DNA from: Verrucomicrobiota bacterium
GTDB taxonomy: Bacteria > Verrucomicrobiota > Verrucomicrobiia > Opitutales > Opitutaceae
Direction of reading: 5' to 3'
Assembly (NCBI GenBank): GCA_023430825.1
Contig: JAEYYL010000003.1
Location: 10,836-74,835, forward strand
Length of the DNA: 64,000 nt
The notes under the pieces were generated by a model. The model was given only the letters and a program-made list of their open reading frames with translations. It was not told where the DNA came from and did no database searches. This document shows positions 8,526 through 17,570 of this stretch, one piece after another. A program made the translations under genes and the position numbers. Positions within the stretch are counted from its first letter, which is position 1; each line of letters opens with the position of its first letter.

Positions 8526-10511
8526 ATGAAAGTCCACCGCTTCCTTCTCCTCGGCCTGTTCGCCGCCATTGCGCCCGCGTTCGCGGCTTCGCCCGCTCCG
8601 CTGCCCATCGAGGTGTTTTTTCGCACGAGCGAAATCAGCCAGCCGCGCCTGTCCCGCGATGGCTCCCGCATCGTGTTTCTGGTCCGCAACGACCCCGCCC
8701 GACTCTCCATCGCCGTTTACGATGTGCAGAAGAAACAGGGGTCGCTCGTGTTCGTGCCCAACGATTACAACGTCGATTTCGCTTTCTGGAAGGGTGACCG
8801 CATCGTGTTCGGCGGCGACGTCGGCGGGAACGAATCCTACGCGCTGCGATCGATCGCCGCCGACGGTTCCGATCTCCGCGACCTCAGCGAATCCTGGCAA
8901 AAATACCGCCGCAACACCGGTCCGATCGGCGGCAATGTGTTTTCCACGCTACCGGCGGAGGAGGATCACATCCTCATCGCCGGCTACGGCGTGCGGCGCA
9001 ACAGTCGCGGAGAATTGGAAGCGTCGGGGGAGTTCGGTTTCTACCGACTGAATGTGCAGACGCGCCGGCGCGACTGGGTGGAAACGTGGAACGAGCGCGC
9101 GGTGAACTATTTCGTGGACGATGTGTCCGGCCGGATCTTCGGGCGATCGCTGCAGGCGGGCAACGAGGAGGTGTTCGAGATCAAGGATCTCAAGGGGGAC
9201 TACCAAACGGTCGGCCGTTATCCGGGATCGGGTGCGCCGGCGGATTTCACCGGGCTCCTGCCCGGCGAGAAGCACGCGCTGATGAGGGTGCGCAGCGTCG
9301 AGGAGCACGATCGTGGCGCGATCTACGCCTTCGATCGCGCGACCCTGAAACGGGGGCAACTCCTGTATGAGCCGCCAGCGGGCGAGATCGTCGGGGTGAA
9401 GCGTCGCGCGACCGGCCAGATCGTCGGCATCACTTACGAAACGGAGAAGACGGCGACCGATTGGTTCGATCCTGCGTGGGGCAAGCTTCACGCGAGCCTG
9501 GCGCAAACCTTTCCGGGGAAGCTGGTGGATATCGTGCATTCCACGCTCGACGAGCGGTTGCACATCGTGGCGGTGCACAGCGACCGCGATCCCGGCACCT
9601 ATTACCTTTTCGATTCGGTGAAACCGGCGATCACGCCGATTGGCCGGGTGAATCCGTTGATCGACGAAACGAAGATGGCGGAGCGTGCGCCGATCAAGTA
9701 TCCGGCCCGCGACGGACTGGAGATTCACGGTTACCTCACGCGACTGGGCGATCCGGCGAAAAAACGGCCGCTGATCGTTCTGCCGCACGGCGGCCCCTTC
9801 GGTATCCGTGACTCGTGGGGATTCGACCCGGAGGCGCAGTTTCTCGCGAGCCGGGGTTACGCGGTGCTGCAGGTCAACTATCGCGGGTCCGGCGGATACG
9901 GCGCACGGTTTCAAGCCGCCGGAAAACACGAATGGGGCCGCAAAATGCAGGACGACCTGACCGACGCCGTGCGCTGGGCCATCGACCGCGGTATCACTGA
10001 TTCGGATACGGTTGGAATCTATGGCGCGAGCTATGGCGGTTACGCGGCGCTGGCCGGATTGGTGTTCACCCCCGAACTCTATCGCTGCGGCATCAACTAC
10101 GTGGGCGTGTCCGACCTCGGGATCCTGGTGCGGCCGAACGAAGGGAAAGGGCGGTTCTTCGACCTGTTCACGCGGGAGTGGATCGGAAGCGACGCGGCGG
10201 ATTTGCGCGAGCGTTCACCCGTCAACCACGTCGCCAACATTCGCGTGCCCAGCCTCCACGCTTACGGCGAAAACGATCCGCGGGTCGACATCGGCCACTG
10301 GAAGCTGCTCGAGCCCGAGCTGAAGAAGCACAACAAACCCTACGTCTATCTGCGCGAGCGCGACGAAGGCCACGGTTTCGAAAACGAACGCAGCCGCATC
10401 CGTTTCTACGAGGAGATGGAAAAGTTCCTGGCGCAGCATTTGCCCGCCGCGGGCAATGTGGCGCTCGGCGAGCTGAAGACGATCGAGCTGCCGGCCAGAG
10501 AAAACAGGTGA
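8526..10511 (+). CDS. Secreted S9 family peptidase (prolyl oligopeptidase type)
   Basis: A serine peptidase of 661 residues that probably cleaves oligopeptides or dipeptides in the periplasm. A signal peptide covers about the first 22 residues (LLLGLFAAIAPAFA). The middle is a beta-propeller-like region with DGSRIVFLVRND-type repeats. The C-terminal alpha/beta hydrolase has the triad: Ser502 in GASYGGY, Asp584 in ENDPRVD, His616 in DEGHGF. A substrate-gating loop motif (LIVLPHGGPFGIRD) is also present. It follows the TonB receptor but is separated by a terminator. Confidence 0.94.
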   Translation: MKVHRFLLLGLFAAIAPAFAASPAPLPIEVFFRTSEISQPRLSRDGSRIVFLVRNDPARLSIAVYDVQKKQGSLVFVPNDYNVDFAFWKGDRIVFGGDVGGNESYALRSIAADGSDLRDLSESWQKYRRNTGPIGGNVFSTLPAEEDHILIAGYGVRRNSRGELEASGEFGFYRLNVQTRRRDWVETWNERAVNYFVDDVSGRIFGRSLQAGNEEVFEIKDLKGDYQTVGRYPGSGAPADFTGLLPGEKHALMRVRSVEEHDRGAIYAFDRATLKRGQLLYEPPAGEIVGVKRRATGQIVGITYETEKTATDWFDPAWGKLHASLAQTFPGKLVDIVHSTLDERLHIVAVHSDRDPGTYYLFDSVKPAITPIGRVNPLIDETKMAERAPIKYPARDGLEIHGYLTRLGDPAKKRPLIVLPHGGPFGIRDSWGFDPEAQFLASRGYAVLQVNYRGSGGYGARFQAAGKHEWGRKMQDDLTDAVRWAIDRGITDSDTVGIYGASYGGYAALAGLVFTPELYRCGINYVGVSDLGILVRPNEGKGRFFDLFTREWIGSDAADLRERSPVNHVANIRVPSLHAYGENDPRVDIGHWKLLEPELKKHNKPYVYLRERDEGHGFENERSRIRFYEEMEKFLAQHLPAAGNVALGELKTIELPARENR

Positions 10512-10536
10512 GCGGGTCGGGATGGCGCGCCGGGGT

Positions 10537-12366
10537 TCAACGACGCCCCTGCGCTCCCGTTTTCGGCGACAGCACAATGGCGCGATGACGGGCGGGCTGG
10601 TCCAGACGGGGCCAGCCTGATCGGGGAGCGGGGACGCCGAGCGTGCACCAGCGCTGGAGTCCGCGCGCAGGATGGGAGCGGTTTCGCCCGACCAAGGAAA
10701 CGGCGCCAACTTTGACCTGGCCGACACCGCGGACGAACAAGCGCAACTGCGGCGGGCGCGCTAAATTTCCGTCCCAGCTGACGGGCGCGGCGTGCTCGCG
10801 GACCAGGTCGCACCGCCGACGGGCGGCGCGCGTCTGGAACTCGATCGTGTGGCACGCCTGCAGCGTGTTCCACGAGCCGTCCGCTTGTTGTTGCTCGATG
10901 CCGACGAGTTGGACCGCGGGAGCGAAGTTCCACACGCGATAGCAGAGCTGCCACTCGCCGCCGAAAACCGGTTCGCCGCGTTTCCACGCGCGCAGCCGAT
11001 CGGCGTCGCGACGGACGATGAGTTCGTTCGGCCCCGCGAGCTTTGGATCGCGAGTGCGTCGCCACATCGTGCGCGCGGCGCGCAGGGCGGCCTGCGTCGA
11101 CGGCGAGGCGTCGGCCGACGCTCTTGCGAACACGTCGCGCTGCGCCAGATAGTGACGGAACTCCACGCTCGCGCGCAGCGCCGTTGGCAGCTTCAGCCGG
11201 GCGGCAGTGTTCACGAGCTTTGCGAAATGACGCTCCTCCCGGCGATAAGGGCCTAGCGGTTCACGGCGGGAAACGGAGTCCCAGCGCTCGTTGATCGGCC
11301 AGCGCGGGTAACCGCCAAATGGATACCGATCGCACGCAAGGGCGACACGCGCGGCGGCGCGACCTTTCGATCGGCCGAACGCACGTTCGAAACCTCGCGC
11401 CAGCATCTCGCGCGGATCGTCGATCGTTGGTTCCATCCAGAGCGTGGCGGCGGCCGCGTCGACCGCGACGGTGAGTTCCAGCGCGAGCCGATTCGGCTCC
11501 CAGCCGCTGACCAGAAATCCTTCCGCGCCGATACGCTGCGCGTGCCGCCACCAGGCGACGATGTTGTTCATTCGATCCGTGAAGTGGGGCAGCGGCTCGT
11601 AGCGAAACGCGCCGTTCATCGGGCAACCGTAGAGCTTGATCCCGCGCGCGCGCAGCGGCGTGGCGATGTCGACCTCGGCGAAGTTGAAGAGCTCGACGCG
11701 CGGCAGCCGGTCGAAGGCGTGATAATACCACTCGTAGGCGGTGAGTCCGCGCGGCAGCAGCGGGATCGCCTCGGGTAAAAAATAAAACATGTCGGCCCAG
11801 AGCCCCATGTGCAGCCCGAGCGAGTTCGTGAGCGCGTGCAGGCGTTTCACGTAACGTGCGAAGTGCGCGGCGAGCCCGATCTTCGCCACTTCACGCCGGC
11901 TCAGCGGGTGCTTGCCGAGGTGGAATGATTCGTCGAGCCCAACATGGACTTTCCCCGCGGTGCAAAACGGCGCCATGTCGCGCAACAATTTCTCCGCCAC
12001 TTCGAGCGTGCGCGGATGGAGTGGGCAGATCTGTCCGCGCTCCAGCGGCGAACCGTCGGCGGCGCGGAGTTCGTTGAGATCGCGCAGCTCGGGAACCTTG
12101 ATGAGGTATTGCGTGTGGCCGAGGAGATTGACGATGGGGACGACCTTGATCCCCGCGCGCGTCGCGGCATCGACCAGCCGCGCGAACTGCTTGTAAGTGT
12201 AGGCGTCGCGACGCGCGACTCCGGGCAGGCTCGGGTATTCGACGGCGTCTTCGAGGTGGAGGTGAACCTCATGATAACCCCATTCGGCGTAGCGCGGGAG
12301 TTGCGCGATGAGCCAGTCGAGGCGTTCGACCTGGCGCGCGAGGTCCCATTGAAACGAGCGAATCAT
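10537..12366 (-). CDS. Glycoside hydrolase family 20-like catalytic protein
   Basis: The product (about 609 residues) has a TIM-barrel resembling GH20 beta-N-acetylhexosaminidases: GYHEVHLHLEDAVEYP, then AGIKVVPIVNLLGHTQYLIK, and the likely catalytic pair in VHVGLDES (canonical HxGxDE). The usual N-terminal GH20b domain and any signal peptide are missing, so it is probably cytoplasmic. I start it at the ATG at 12366; an upstream TTG at 12420 lies inside an intergenic inverted repeat. It is convergent with the S9 peptidase. Substrate is not known; an N-acetylhexosaminide is expected from the family. Confidence 0.75.
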   Translation of the reverse strand: MIRSFQWDLARQVERLDWLIAQLPRYAEWGYHEVHLHLEDAVEYPSLPGVARRDAYTYKQFARLVDAATRAGIKVVPIVNLLGHTQYLIKVPELRDLNELRAADGSPLERGQICPLHPRTLEVAEKLLRDMAPFCTAGKVHVGLDESFHLGKHPLSRREVAKIGLAAHFARYVKRLHALTNSLGLHMGLWADMFYFLPEAIPLLPRGLTAYEWYYHAFDRLPRVELFNFAEVDIATPLRARGIKLYGCPMNGAFRYEPLPHFTDRMNNIVAWWRHAQRIGAEGFLVSGWEPNRLALELTVAVDAAAATLWMEPTIDDPREMLARGFERAFGRSKGRAAARVALACDRYPFGGYPRWPINERWDSVSRREPLGPYRREERHFAKLVNTAARLKLPTALRASVEFRHYLAQRDVFARASADASPSTQAALRAARTMWRRTRDPKLAGPNELIVRRDADRLRAWKRGEPVFGGEWQLCYRVWNFAPAVQLVGIEQQQADGSWNTLQACHTIEFQTRAARRRCDLVREHAAPVSWDGNLARPPQLRLFVRGVGQVKVGAVSLVGRNRSHPARGLQRWCTLGVPAPRSGWPRLDQPARHRAIVLSPKTGAQGRR

Positions 12367-12402
12367 GTGCGACCAGAGATGACGGTCGCACGCGCGCGGC
12401 GC

Positions 12403-12466
12403 AAGTAGGGCGGGTTTCAACCCGCCCTGTGCTGCTTCAAAGAGCGGGCTGAAGCCCGCCCTACTT
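12403..12466. repeat. Intergenic inverted repeat with nested hairpins
   Basis: Outer arms AAGTAGGGCGGG (12403-12414) and CCCGCCCTACTT (12455-12466) are a perfect 12-bp inverted repeat. Inside are two further hairpins, GGGCGGGTT/AACCCGCCC (12408-12427) and GCGGGCT/AGCCCGC (12444-12458). It lies just downstream of tal on the minus strand. It may act as its terminator or be a dispersed repeat of the genome. Confidence 0.75.
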
Positions 12467-12469
12467 TTT

Positions 12470-13417
12470 TCAACCGCGCTTCTTCTTGATCAGCTCCTCG
12501 AGCTTGATCACGTCGGCGGCGAACTGGCGGATGCCTTCGGAAAGTTTCTCCGTCGCCATCTGGTCCTCGTTCAGCTCCCAGCGGAATTTTTTCTCGTCGA
12601 GGCTCACGCGCTCCACCTGTTCGTTCGCCGCGGCAGCGGGATCGAGTTTGCGCGTGACGGTGTCGGTCGACGCGGCGAGTTCGCCGAGCAATTGCGGCGA
12701 GATGGTGAGCAGATCGCAGCCCGCGAGTTCGAGCACCTCACCTTTGCTGCGGAAGCTCGCGCCCATGACTTCCGTCTTGTAGCCGAATTTTTTGTAGTAG
12801 GTGTAAATCTGCGCGACGGATTTCACGCCCGGATCGTCGGCGGGCGCGTAGTCGCGGCCCGTGCTCTTTTTATACCAGTCGAGGATGCGTCCGACGAACG
12901 GCGAGATGAGCTGCACCTTCGCGTCGGCGCACGCGACTGCCTGGGCGAACGAGAAGAGGAGCGTGAGGTTGCAGTTGATTTTTTCGCGTTGGAGCTGTTC
13001 GGCGGCCTGGATGCCCTCCCAGGTGGAGGCGAGCTTGATGAGCACGCGTTCGCGCGGGATGCCGGCCTTCTCGTAAAGCGAGATGATCTCGTGCGCCTTC
13101 GCGATGCTGCCGTCGCGGTCGAACGAGAGCCGCGCGTCGACTTCGGTCGAGACGCGGCCCGGCACGATCTTGAGGATCTCGCGGCCGAACAACACGAGCA
13201 ACAGATCGATCACCGTGCCGACGGATGCACTCGAGCCGGCGTCCTTGACCGCTTGATCGACCAAATGGCCGTAGGCGGACATGCCGGCGGCCTTGAGGAT
13301 CAGGCTCGGGTTGGTCGTCGCGTCCTGCGGCTTGAATTCCTTGATGGTGGAGAAATCGCCGGTGTCGGCGACGACCTTGGTGAACTGTTTCAGTTGCTCG
13401 AGTTGGGTGATGGGCAT
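12470..13417 (-). CDS. tal: Transaldolase
   Basis: Transaldolase of the pentose phosphate pathway moves a dihydroxyacetone unit between sedoheptulose-7-phosphate and glyceraldehyde-3-phosphate. The 315-residue product matches the TalB type in length. The signature [12 protein letters not shown] is at residues 32-43. The Schiff-base lysine is Lys128 in [23 protein letters not shown] and [12 protein letters not shown] follow. The ATG at 13417 is chosen; 40 further upstream codons are the shadow of the neighbouring gene's start region. It lies 16 nt after the stop of the nucleotidyltransferase and may be cotranscribed with it. Confidence 0.97.
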   Translation of the reverse strand: MPITQLEQLKQFTKVVADTGDFSTIKEFKPQDATTNPSLILKAAGMSAYGHLVDQAVKDAGSSASVGTVIDLLLVLFGREILKIVPGRVSTEVDARLSFDRDGSIAKAHEIISLYEKAGIPRERVLIKLASTWEGIQAAEQLQREKINCNLTLLFSFAQAVACADAKVQLISPFVGRILDWYKKSTGRDYAPADDPGVKSVAQIYTYYKKFGYKTEVMGASFRSKGEVLELAGCDLLTISPQLLGELAASTDTVTRKLDPAAAANEQVERVSLDEKKFRWELNEDQMATEKLSEGIRQFAADVIKLEELIKKKRG

Positions 13418-13433
13418 GGTGGGAAAAGTATCG

Positions 13434-14849
13434 TCACCGTAAATCGCCTGAAGTGCGTTGCAAATGCGACCGCAACCATTCGAGACCGCCGGCTTCGTCG
13501 GCGAATACGCCGTCGAGCTGGGCTTCGAAAGCGGCATCGAGCACGGGCTTGAATTTGGGACCGGGTTGGTGGCCGAGGGCGACGAGGTGGCGGCCTTGAA
13601 TCAGCGGACGCGGCGCGGCGTGTTCGAGAGCGAGTTCCGCGGCCTTGGCCCGCAGCTCCGCGATCAGCTCGAGCGTGCGCGGCGATTGCAGAGGCGGGCG
13701 GCCGAAGGAGTCGGCGATCATCACCAGCGCGAGATCGTCGATCGTCGCGGGTGCGAGCTTGCGCGCGAGCCGGCGCACCTGCGAATCGGTGTAGTGTTCG
13801 CCGCTGTTGTGATGATGCACCAGGTGATGGACCACGAGTTGGCAGACGGGCGAGTCGAGTTCGAGTGGTGCGCCGATCCGCCGGAGAAACGTCTGCGATG
13901 GCGGCCCACCGGCCGACTCATGGCCGGGGCTGAGCCAGCGCATCGCGCCGCGTTTCTCGCCGCGCACGGTCGTCGCGGGTTTGCCGAAATCGTGCGCAAG
14001 CACCGCGAGCATCAACAGGCGCCGGCGCGGCGCGGCGCTCGTCCGCCATTCGTCGAGTCGCGCGAGCGCATCGACGCAATGCTGCGTGTGCGTGAACACG
14101 TCGCCTTCCGGATGCCACTCCGGTTCCTGCGGCGTGCCGCGCAGCACGGCGATTTCCGGGAAATGGCGCAGCCAACCGGTCGCTTCGAGCACGGCGAGCC
14201 CGCGCGAGGGCGTCTGCGCTTTCGTGGCCCATTTTTCCCATTCGCCCCAGACGCGTTCCACCGGCAACTCGGTAAACGTGTCCGCGATGCTGCGCGCGAG
14301 TGCGGCCGTTTCGGGGGCGAGCGTGAGATCGAAACGCGCGGCGAGTTGAAACGCGCGCAGCACCCGCAGCGGATCTTCGACGAAGGCGGCGCTGGTGTGG
14401 CGCAGCACGCGCGCTTCGAGATCGCGGCGGCCGCCGTGCGGATCGACGATCTCGCCGGTGAACGGGTCTTGCGCGATCGCGTTGATGGTGAAATCGCGGC
14501 GGGCGGCCGCATCGGCGTCGCTGAGCGTCGGGTCCGGCGCGACGGCGAACCCGCGGTGGCCGGCGCCGGTTTTCGATTCGCGGCGCGGCAGGCTGAAATC
14601 GTATTCGGCGCCGCTGGCCGCGCTGCGGACCTTGATCACGCCGAAGCTGCGACCGACGACATCGGTGGCGCCAAATGGCGCGAGCGCGCGATGCAGCGAT
14701 TCGAAATCCGCGCCGGCGACCTCGACATCGAAATCCTTCGGTTCGAAGCCGAGCAATTGGTCGCGCACACCGCCGCCCACGAGCCGCGGTCGTCCGATGC
14801 GCCGGACGGCTTCGAGCATCGCGCGGAGGTCGGCGGGCAGCGAAGTCAC
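13434..14849 (-). CDS. cca: CCA tRNA nucleotidyltransferase / poly(A) polymerase family protein with HD domain
   Basis: This family adds CCA to tRNA 3' ends (or poly(A) tails). The 471-residue product has the class II head domain: [13 protein letters not shown], then DFDVEVAG with the metal-binding Asp pair, then [24 protein letters not shown]. An RNA-binding segment follows ([16 protein letters not shown]). An HD phosphohydrolase domain is present ([21 protein letters not shown]). The start is the GTG at 14849, which overlaps the DUF423 stop as GTGA. The exact activity (CCA-adding, A-adding or polyadenylation) cannot be told from sequence alone. If it is the only such gene in the genome it is the CCA enzyme. 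Confidence 0.85.
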   Translation of the reverse strand: MTSLPADLRAMLEAVRRIGRPRLVGGGVRDQLLGFEPKDFDVEVAGADFESLHRALAPFGATDVVGRSFGVIKVRSAASGAEYDFSLPRRESKTGAGHRGFAVAPDPTLSDADAAARRDFTINAIAQDPFTGEIVDPHGGRRDLEARVLRHTSAAFVEDPLRVLRAFQLAARFDLTLAPETAALARSIADTFTELPVERVWGEWEKWATKAQTPSRGLAVLEATGWLRHFPEIAVLRGTPQEPEWHPEGDVFTHTQHCVDALARLDEWRTSAAPRRRLLMLAVLAHDFGKPATTVRGEKRGAMRWLSPGHESAGGPPSQTFLRRIGAPLELDSPVCQLVVHHLVHHHNSGEHYTDSQVRRLARKLAPATIDDLALVMIADSFGRPPLQSPRTLELIAELRAKAAELALEHAAPRPLIQGRHLVALGHQPGPKFKPVLDAAFEAQLDGVFADEAGGLEWLRSHLQRTSGDLR

Positions 14850-15280
14850 GGCTGCGAAGATTTTTTCACCGCTGCGACGATCAGCAGGACCCAACCGGCG
14901 ATCAACGCGACGCCGCCGAGAGGAGTTACCGGCCCGAGCCAGCGTGGCCCGCCGAGGGCGAGGGCGTAGATCGAGCCAGAAAAAATGAGTGTGCCTGCGA
15001 TCCAGCAACGCGCGGCCCAGCGAAGGTGGCCGCGTGTGGCGATGGACGGCGGTTTGAGCCATGCGGCCAGTGCGACGAGGGCGACGGCGTGCAGCAAATG
15101 GTATTGCACCGCGGTCGCCCAGGCTTGGGTGGCGCCGCGTTCGGCGAGCAGTGCGCGCAGTCCGTGCGCGCCGAATGCGCCGAGTGCCACGCCGGTCGCG
15201 CCGAGGAGGCCGGCGGCCAGCAGAATCGTTGCGGGAACTGCGCGGGCATCCTGGACTTCGGTGGGCGGCGGAAGAGTCAT
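14846..15280 (-). CDS. DUF423 family inner-membrane protein
   Basis: A 144-residue protein with four hydrophobic segments, of the YgdD/DUF423 family whose function is not known. Family features are GVALGAFGAHGLR in the first helix region, TAVQYHLLHAVALVALA, and FSGSIYALALGGPRWLGPVTPLGG near the end. The start is the ATG at 15280. The stop overlaps the start of the nucleotidyltransferase by 4 nt, so the two are translationally coupled. Confidence 0.9.
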   Translation of the reverse strand: MTLPPPTEVQDARAVPATILLAAGLLGATGVALGAFGAHGLRALLAERGATQAWATAVQYHLLHAVALVALAAWLKPPSIATRGHLRWAARCWIAGTLIFSGSIYALALGGPRWLGPVTPLGGVALIAGWVLLIVAAVKKSSQP

Positions 15281-15483
15281 CCGGGCAGGCTTGCAGAGGT
15301 GGGTCGCGAAACAAGCTCGCGCTGGGTGGAACGACCGTTCCAAGCGCCAAACGCTGGCGGGCCGGGCGTCGCTGCCGCGGTTTGACGACCGCGTTGGGAG
15401 GAAGAATTCGCGCGCAGCGGCTTTCCTCTGAAAACAGGGGTTGACAGCATTCCGCGAAGCCCTAGCTGTTGGCCTCTTTTCCC

Positions 15484-15912
15484 ATGAAAACCTTCCTCGC
15501 CAAAAAGGAGACGGTGCAACCGAAGTGGTATCTCATCGATGCCGCGGGCGTTCCGCTCGGTCGTCTCGCTGTGAAAGCCGCCAACATGATCCGCGGCCGG
15601 CACAAGGCGTCTTACACCCCGAGCGTCGACAACGGCGATTTCGTCGTCGTGATCAATGCCGAGAAGGTGGTCCTCACCGGCAAGAAGGAAGAGCAGAACG
15701 AGTATATGTTCTTCTCGGGTTTCGTGGGCGGCGAGAGCTACCGCAACATGAAGCAGATGCGGGAGAAGAATCCGGCTTTCATCATCGAGCATGCCGTCAA
15801 GGGAATGCTGCCGAAGAACCGGATCGCCGCGACGATGTTGAAGAAGCTGCGGGTGTTTGCCGGCGAGCAGCACACGCACGAAGCGAACAGCCCGACCAAA
15901 ATTTCCGTCTGA
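15484..15912 (+). CDS. rplM: 50S ribosomal protein L13
   Basis: The 142-residue product has the L13 features KWYLIDAAGVPLGRLA, IRGRHKASYTP, GDFVVVINAEKVVLTGKK and AVKGMLPKNR. Start is the ATG at 15484; a longer frame exists but the family starts here. rpsI follows after 10 nt, the conserved L13-S9 operon. Confidence 0.98.
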   Translation: MKTFLAKKETVQPKWYLIDAAGVPLGRLAVKAANMIRGRHKASYTPSVDNGDFVVVINAEKVVLTGKKEEQNEYMFFSGFVGGESYRNMKQMREKNPAFIIEHAVKGMLPKNRIAATMLKKLRVFAGEQHTHEANSPTKISV

Positions 15913-15922
15913 TTAGAAGTCC

Positions 15923-16324
15923 ATGAGCACTGTCGCCACCAACGTTTTCCTCGGCACCGGTCGTCGCAAGACCTCCACCGCCCGCGTTCGCATCACTGAA
16001 GGCAGCGGCAAGCTGCTCTGCAACGGTCGCGAATTCGAGAATTACTTCTCGCACGAGAATTTCGCCAAGCAGGCCTATGCGCCGCTCCTCACGGTCGAGT
16101 TGAAGGACAAGATCGACGTGACGGTGAACGTCTCGGGTGGCGGCGTCGCTGGCCAGGCCGGTGCGGTGGCCCACGGCATCGCGCGCGCGCTCCAGAAGAT
16201 GAACGGCGAGCTCCGTCCGGCGCTCAAGAAGGCCGGCCACATCAAGCGCGATCCCCGCGCGAAGGAACGCAAAAAGCCCGGCCAGCCCGGCGCGCGCAAG
16301 CGGTTCCAGTTCTCGAAGCGCTAA
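15923..16324 (+). CDS. rpsI: 30S ribosomal protein S9
   Basis: The 133-residue product carries the S9 signature [35 protein letters not shown] and the basic C-terminal tail ending QFSKR, which reaches the ribosomal P site. It is the second gene of the rplM-rpsI operon and is followed by a strong terminator. Confidence 0.98.
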   Translation: MSTVATNVFLGTGRRKTSTARVRITEGSGKLLCNGREFENYFSHENFAKQAYAPLLTVELKDKIDVTVNVSGGGVAGQAGAVAHGIARALQKMNGELRPALKKAGHIKRDPRAKERKKPGQPGARKRFQFSKR

Positions 16325-16348
16325 GCTTCGGCGAACCTCGTTACTTTC

Positions 16349-16382
16349 AGCCGCCCGCGCCTCGTGCCGGGCGGCTTTTTTT
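16349..16382 (+). terminator. Rho-independent terminator after rpsI
   Basis: Arms AGCCGCCCG (16349-16357) and CGGGCGGCT (16368-16376) are followed by a run of seven T. It ends the ribosomal operon. Confidence 0.95.
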
Positions 16383-16491
16383 GTTCTTTCGCGCGAGCGA
16401 CACACGTCGGCCGCGCTTTGGCGCGCCATTGATTCGCGGCGGTGCGAAAACCGCCTCGATTAACGTTCCCGCAACTCCCAAGTTTCCTCCC

Positions 16492-17517
16492 ATGAAAGTC
16501 GGCATCGTTGGTGCGTCCGGTTATTCCGGCGAAGTTCTGGTCAAGTTGCTGCTCGGTCATCCGAACGTGACGCTCTCGGTCGTCACCTCGCGTTCGAATG
16601 CCGGCAAGCCGCTCGCATCGGTCATTCCCTCCGTGCGCGGCGCCGACCGGGGGCTCACGTTCACCGACTCCGATCCGGCGGCGCTCGCGGCGGGCGACAT
16701 CGACCTGTTTTTCCTCGCGCTGCCGCACGGCGCCGCGGCGACCTATGCGAAAGCGCTCGTGCCTGCGGGCAAACGCGTGATCGATCTTAGCGCGGACTTC
16801 CGGATCGCGGATCTCGCAACCTACCAGAAATACTACGGCGAACACCACGCGCCGGAGCTGCTGGCGGGAGCGCGTTTCGTTTTGCCGGAACTGACGCCGC
16901 CGGCGTGGAAAACCGAGGCGAAACTGATCGCGGCGCCGGGCTGCTATCCGACGAGCATTCTCGTGCCGCTGGTGCCGTTGCTAAAGGCGGGCGTCGTTTC
17001 GCGCGAGCACATCGTGGTCAATTCCTACAGCGGCGTGAGCGGGGCCGGAAAAAAAGTCGACGAGATGTATCTGTTCGTCGAACGCGCCGAGAGCATCAAG
17101 GCCTACGGGCTCGTCAAACACCGGCATCTGGCGGAAGTGGAGGAGCAGCTCGCGGTCCACACGGGCGCGAAGACAATCCTCCAGTTCAACCCCCACCTCG
17201 CGCCGATGCGGCGCGGCATCGCGACGACGATCACCGTGCCGGCGGCGGCGGGCGCGACGATCGAGACGCTCTACGCGGCGTGGCGCGGCGTGTATGCGAA
17301 CCGGCCGTTTGTCCAAGTTCTGCCGAGCGGCGAAACCCCCGACACCGCGCACACCGTGGGCACGAACCGCGTGGACATGTCGGCCGTGCACGATCCGCGC
17401 ACGAACAATTTCGTGATCACCGCCGTCGAGGATAATCTCGTGAAAGGCGCGAGCGGCCAGGCGGTGCAGATCATGAATCTCTGGTGCGGCTACGAGGAAA
17501 CAGCGGGATTGATCTGA
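16492..17517 (+). CDS. argC: N-acetyl-gamma-glutamyl-phosphate reductase
   Basis: ArgC reduces N-acetylglutamyl phosphate to the semialdehyde with NADPH in arginine synthesis. The 341-residue product has the Rossmann loop VGIVGASGYSGEVLVKLL, LALPHGAA, VIDLSADFRI, the catalytic Cys151 in APGCYPTS, NSYSGVSGAGKK, and HRHLAEVEEQL with the conserved His. Start is the ATG at 16492. It follows the rpsI terminator by about 110 bp and stands alone, with no other arg gene adjacent. Confidence 0.97.
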   Translation: MKVGIVGASGYSGEVLVKLLLGHPNVTLSVVTSRSNAGKPLASVIPSVRGADRGLTFTDSDPAALAAGDIDLFFLALPHGAAATYAKALVPAGKRVIDLSADFRIADLATYQKYYGEHHAPELLAGARFVLPELTPPAWKTEAKLIAAPGCYPTSILVPLVPLLKAGVVSREHIVVNSYSGVSGAGKKVDEMYLFVERAESIKAYGLVKHRHLAEVEEQLAVHTGAKTILQFNPHLAPMRRGIATTITVPAAAGATIETLYAAWRGVYANRPFVQVLPSGETPDTAHTVGTNRVDMSAVHDPRTNNFVITAVEDNLVKGASGQAVQIMNLWCGYEETAGLI

Positions 17518-17570
17518 AGGCGGCGCGACGCGGCGGGGCGGGCGTCACCGCGCGCCCCTGCGTGCGGCGG

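Noticed and set aside
12367..12420. Extended N-terminus of the GH20-like protein from a TTG at 12420
   Set aside because: The extra codons run through the intergenic inverted repeat, and the recognisable sequence begins at the ATG at 12366.
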